In this document: positions 63,757 through 64,000 of the stretch, piece by piece
How positions within the stretch are numbered: position 1 is the first letter of the stretch
Layout: each line of letters starts with the position of its first letter
NCBI RefSeq assembly: GCF_008035925.1
Contig: NZ_CP036264.1
Location: 1,077,774 to 1,141,773, forward strand
Direction: 5' to 3'
DNA length: 64,000 bases
From: Stieleria maiorica
Lineage (GTDB): Bacteria; Planctomycetota; Planctomycetia; Pirellulales; Pirellulaceae
Translations under genes and position numbers: made by a program
The notes under the pieces: generated by a model
Databases searched by the model: none
What the model saw: only the letters and a program-made list of their open reading frames with translations
What the model was told of the DNA's origin: nothing

Positions 63757-63868
63757 TCCCGACTCCCGACTCCCGACTCCCGACTCCCGACTCCCAACTC
63801 CCAACTCCCAACTCCCAACTCCCAACTCCCAACTCCCAACTCCCAACTCCCAACTCCCAACTCCCAAC
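63757..63868 (+). repeat. heptanucleotide tandem array, TCCCGAC x5 then TCCCAAC x11
   Basis: Sixteen heptamers in perfect register; the change of monomer from CCCGACT to CCCAACT is abrupt. It ends 4 bases before the next ATG, like the arrays before 25143 and 30328. Confidence 0.95.
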
Positions 63869-63872
63869 TGCA

Positions 63873-64000
63873 ATGCCCCCCCTCCCGTTCCCTTTCCCCG
63901 CAGTGCTCCTCCTGGGCGTCGTTCTATTAACACTCCCCGCGGCGGTCGCAGAGGAGCCGTACCGGCCCGAGGTGGGTCGGTTTCCTGCGTTGGAAAAGGC
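63873..64000 (+). CDS. secreted protein, N-terminus only (3' end outside window)
   Basis: The 42 complete codons in the window start at ATG 63873 and encode a signal peptide ([20 protein letters not shown], then LPAAVAEE). The beginning of the mature sequence, [15 protein letters not shown], follows. It starts 4 bases after the heptamer array and has no Shine-Dalgarno sequence. Too little is visible to name a family. Confidence 0.65.
   Translation, partial: MPPLPFPFPAVLLLGVVLLTLPAAVAEEPYRPEVGRFPALEK

Noticed and set aside
63551-63868. possible CRISPR array
   Set aside because: Units of 8 and 7 bases are directly adjacent with no spacers; it is a simple tandem repeat.
63079-63933. 284-codon minus-strand frame over dtd and the tandem arrays
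   Set aside because: Most of it is translated octamer and heptamer repeat; the rest is antisense to dtd.

Overview
The window looks like chromosomal DNA of a planctomycete, probably a Rhodopirellula-type member of the Pirellulaceae. This is inferred from gene content: a sulfatase, a DUF1800/DUF1501 pair, a zinc-ribbon pseudopilin-like protein of the DUF1559 type, a cytochrome c/DUF2231 protein, and a MoxR-DUF58-BatA operon that includes a prenyltransferase-fold protein. The DNA is GC-rich, many starts are GTG or TTG, and Shine-Dalgarno sequences are rare. No rRNA, tRNA, CRISPR array, integrase or transposase was seen.

Layout. 1-5.1 kb (minus strand): a cut-off membrane protein, an M50 metalloprotease-like membrane protein and a short GspE/PilB ATPase. 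5.1-9.2 kb (plus): a HAD hydrolase, a pseudokinase-like membrane protein, a repeat block and a secreted protein. 9.2-12.6 kb: one large fusion of zinc ribbon, FHA, ABC ATPase, ABC-2 permease and alpha/beta-hydrolase. 12.7-16.6 kb: ffh-rpsP-trmD-rplS-yraN, without rimM. 17.1-20.4 kb: a MacA/MacB-like efflux operon. 20.5-23.5 kb: a sulfatase convergent with a beta-barrel protein. 24.0-37.1 kb: the MoxR operon, seven genes, several overlapping. 37.4-39.0 kb (minus): a YhaM-like nuclease and queC. 39.2-44.7 kb: a divergent ECF-sigma-like protein, the cytochrome/DUF2231 protein, a small membrane protein and ppk. 44.9-50.6 kb: purB, a secreted protein, an nrnA-type DHH phosphoesterase and ribF. 50.8-54.4 kb (minus): a ribose-type ABC importer. 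54.7-57.9 kb: nnrD and larB, divergent from argG. 58.5-64 kb: the DUF1800/DUF1501 pair, a DUF1559-like protein, dtd and the start of another secreted protein.

Two non-coding themes stand out. First, almost every longer intergenic gap holds hairpin-forming dispersed repeats (at least four families, one nested inside another) or short tandem repeats. The tandem repeats often begin at a stop codon and end just before the next start codon. Second, GGGNAGGG octamers, especially GGGCAGGG, lie almost entirely on the plus strand whatever the gene direction. This is the pattern of FtsK-orienting (KOPS) sequences and suggests that the plus strand is the leading strand.

Coordinates, repeat counts and alignments were read by eye. 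Functional names rest on recognised motifs, not on database searches.
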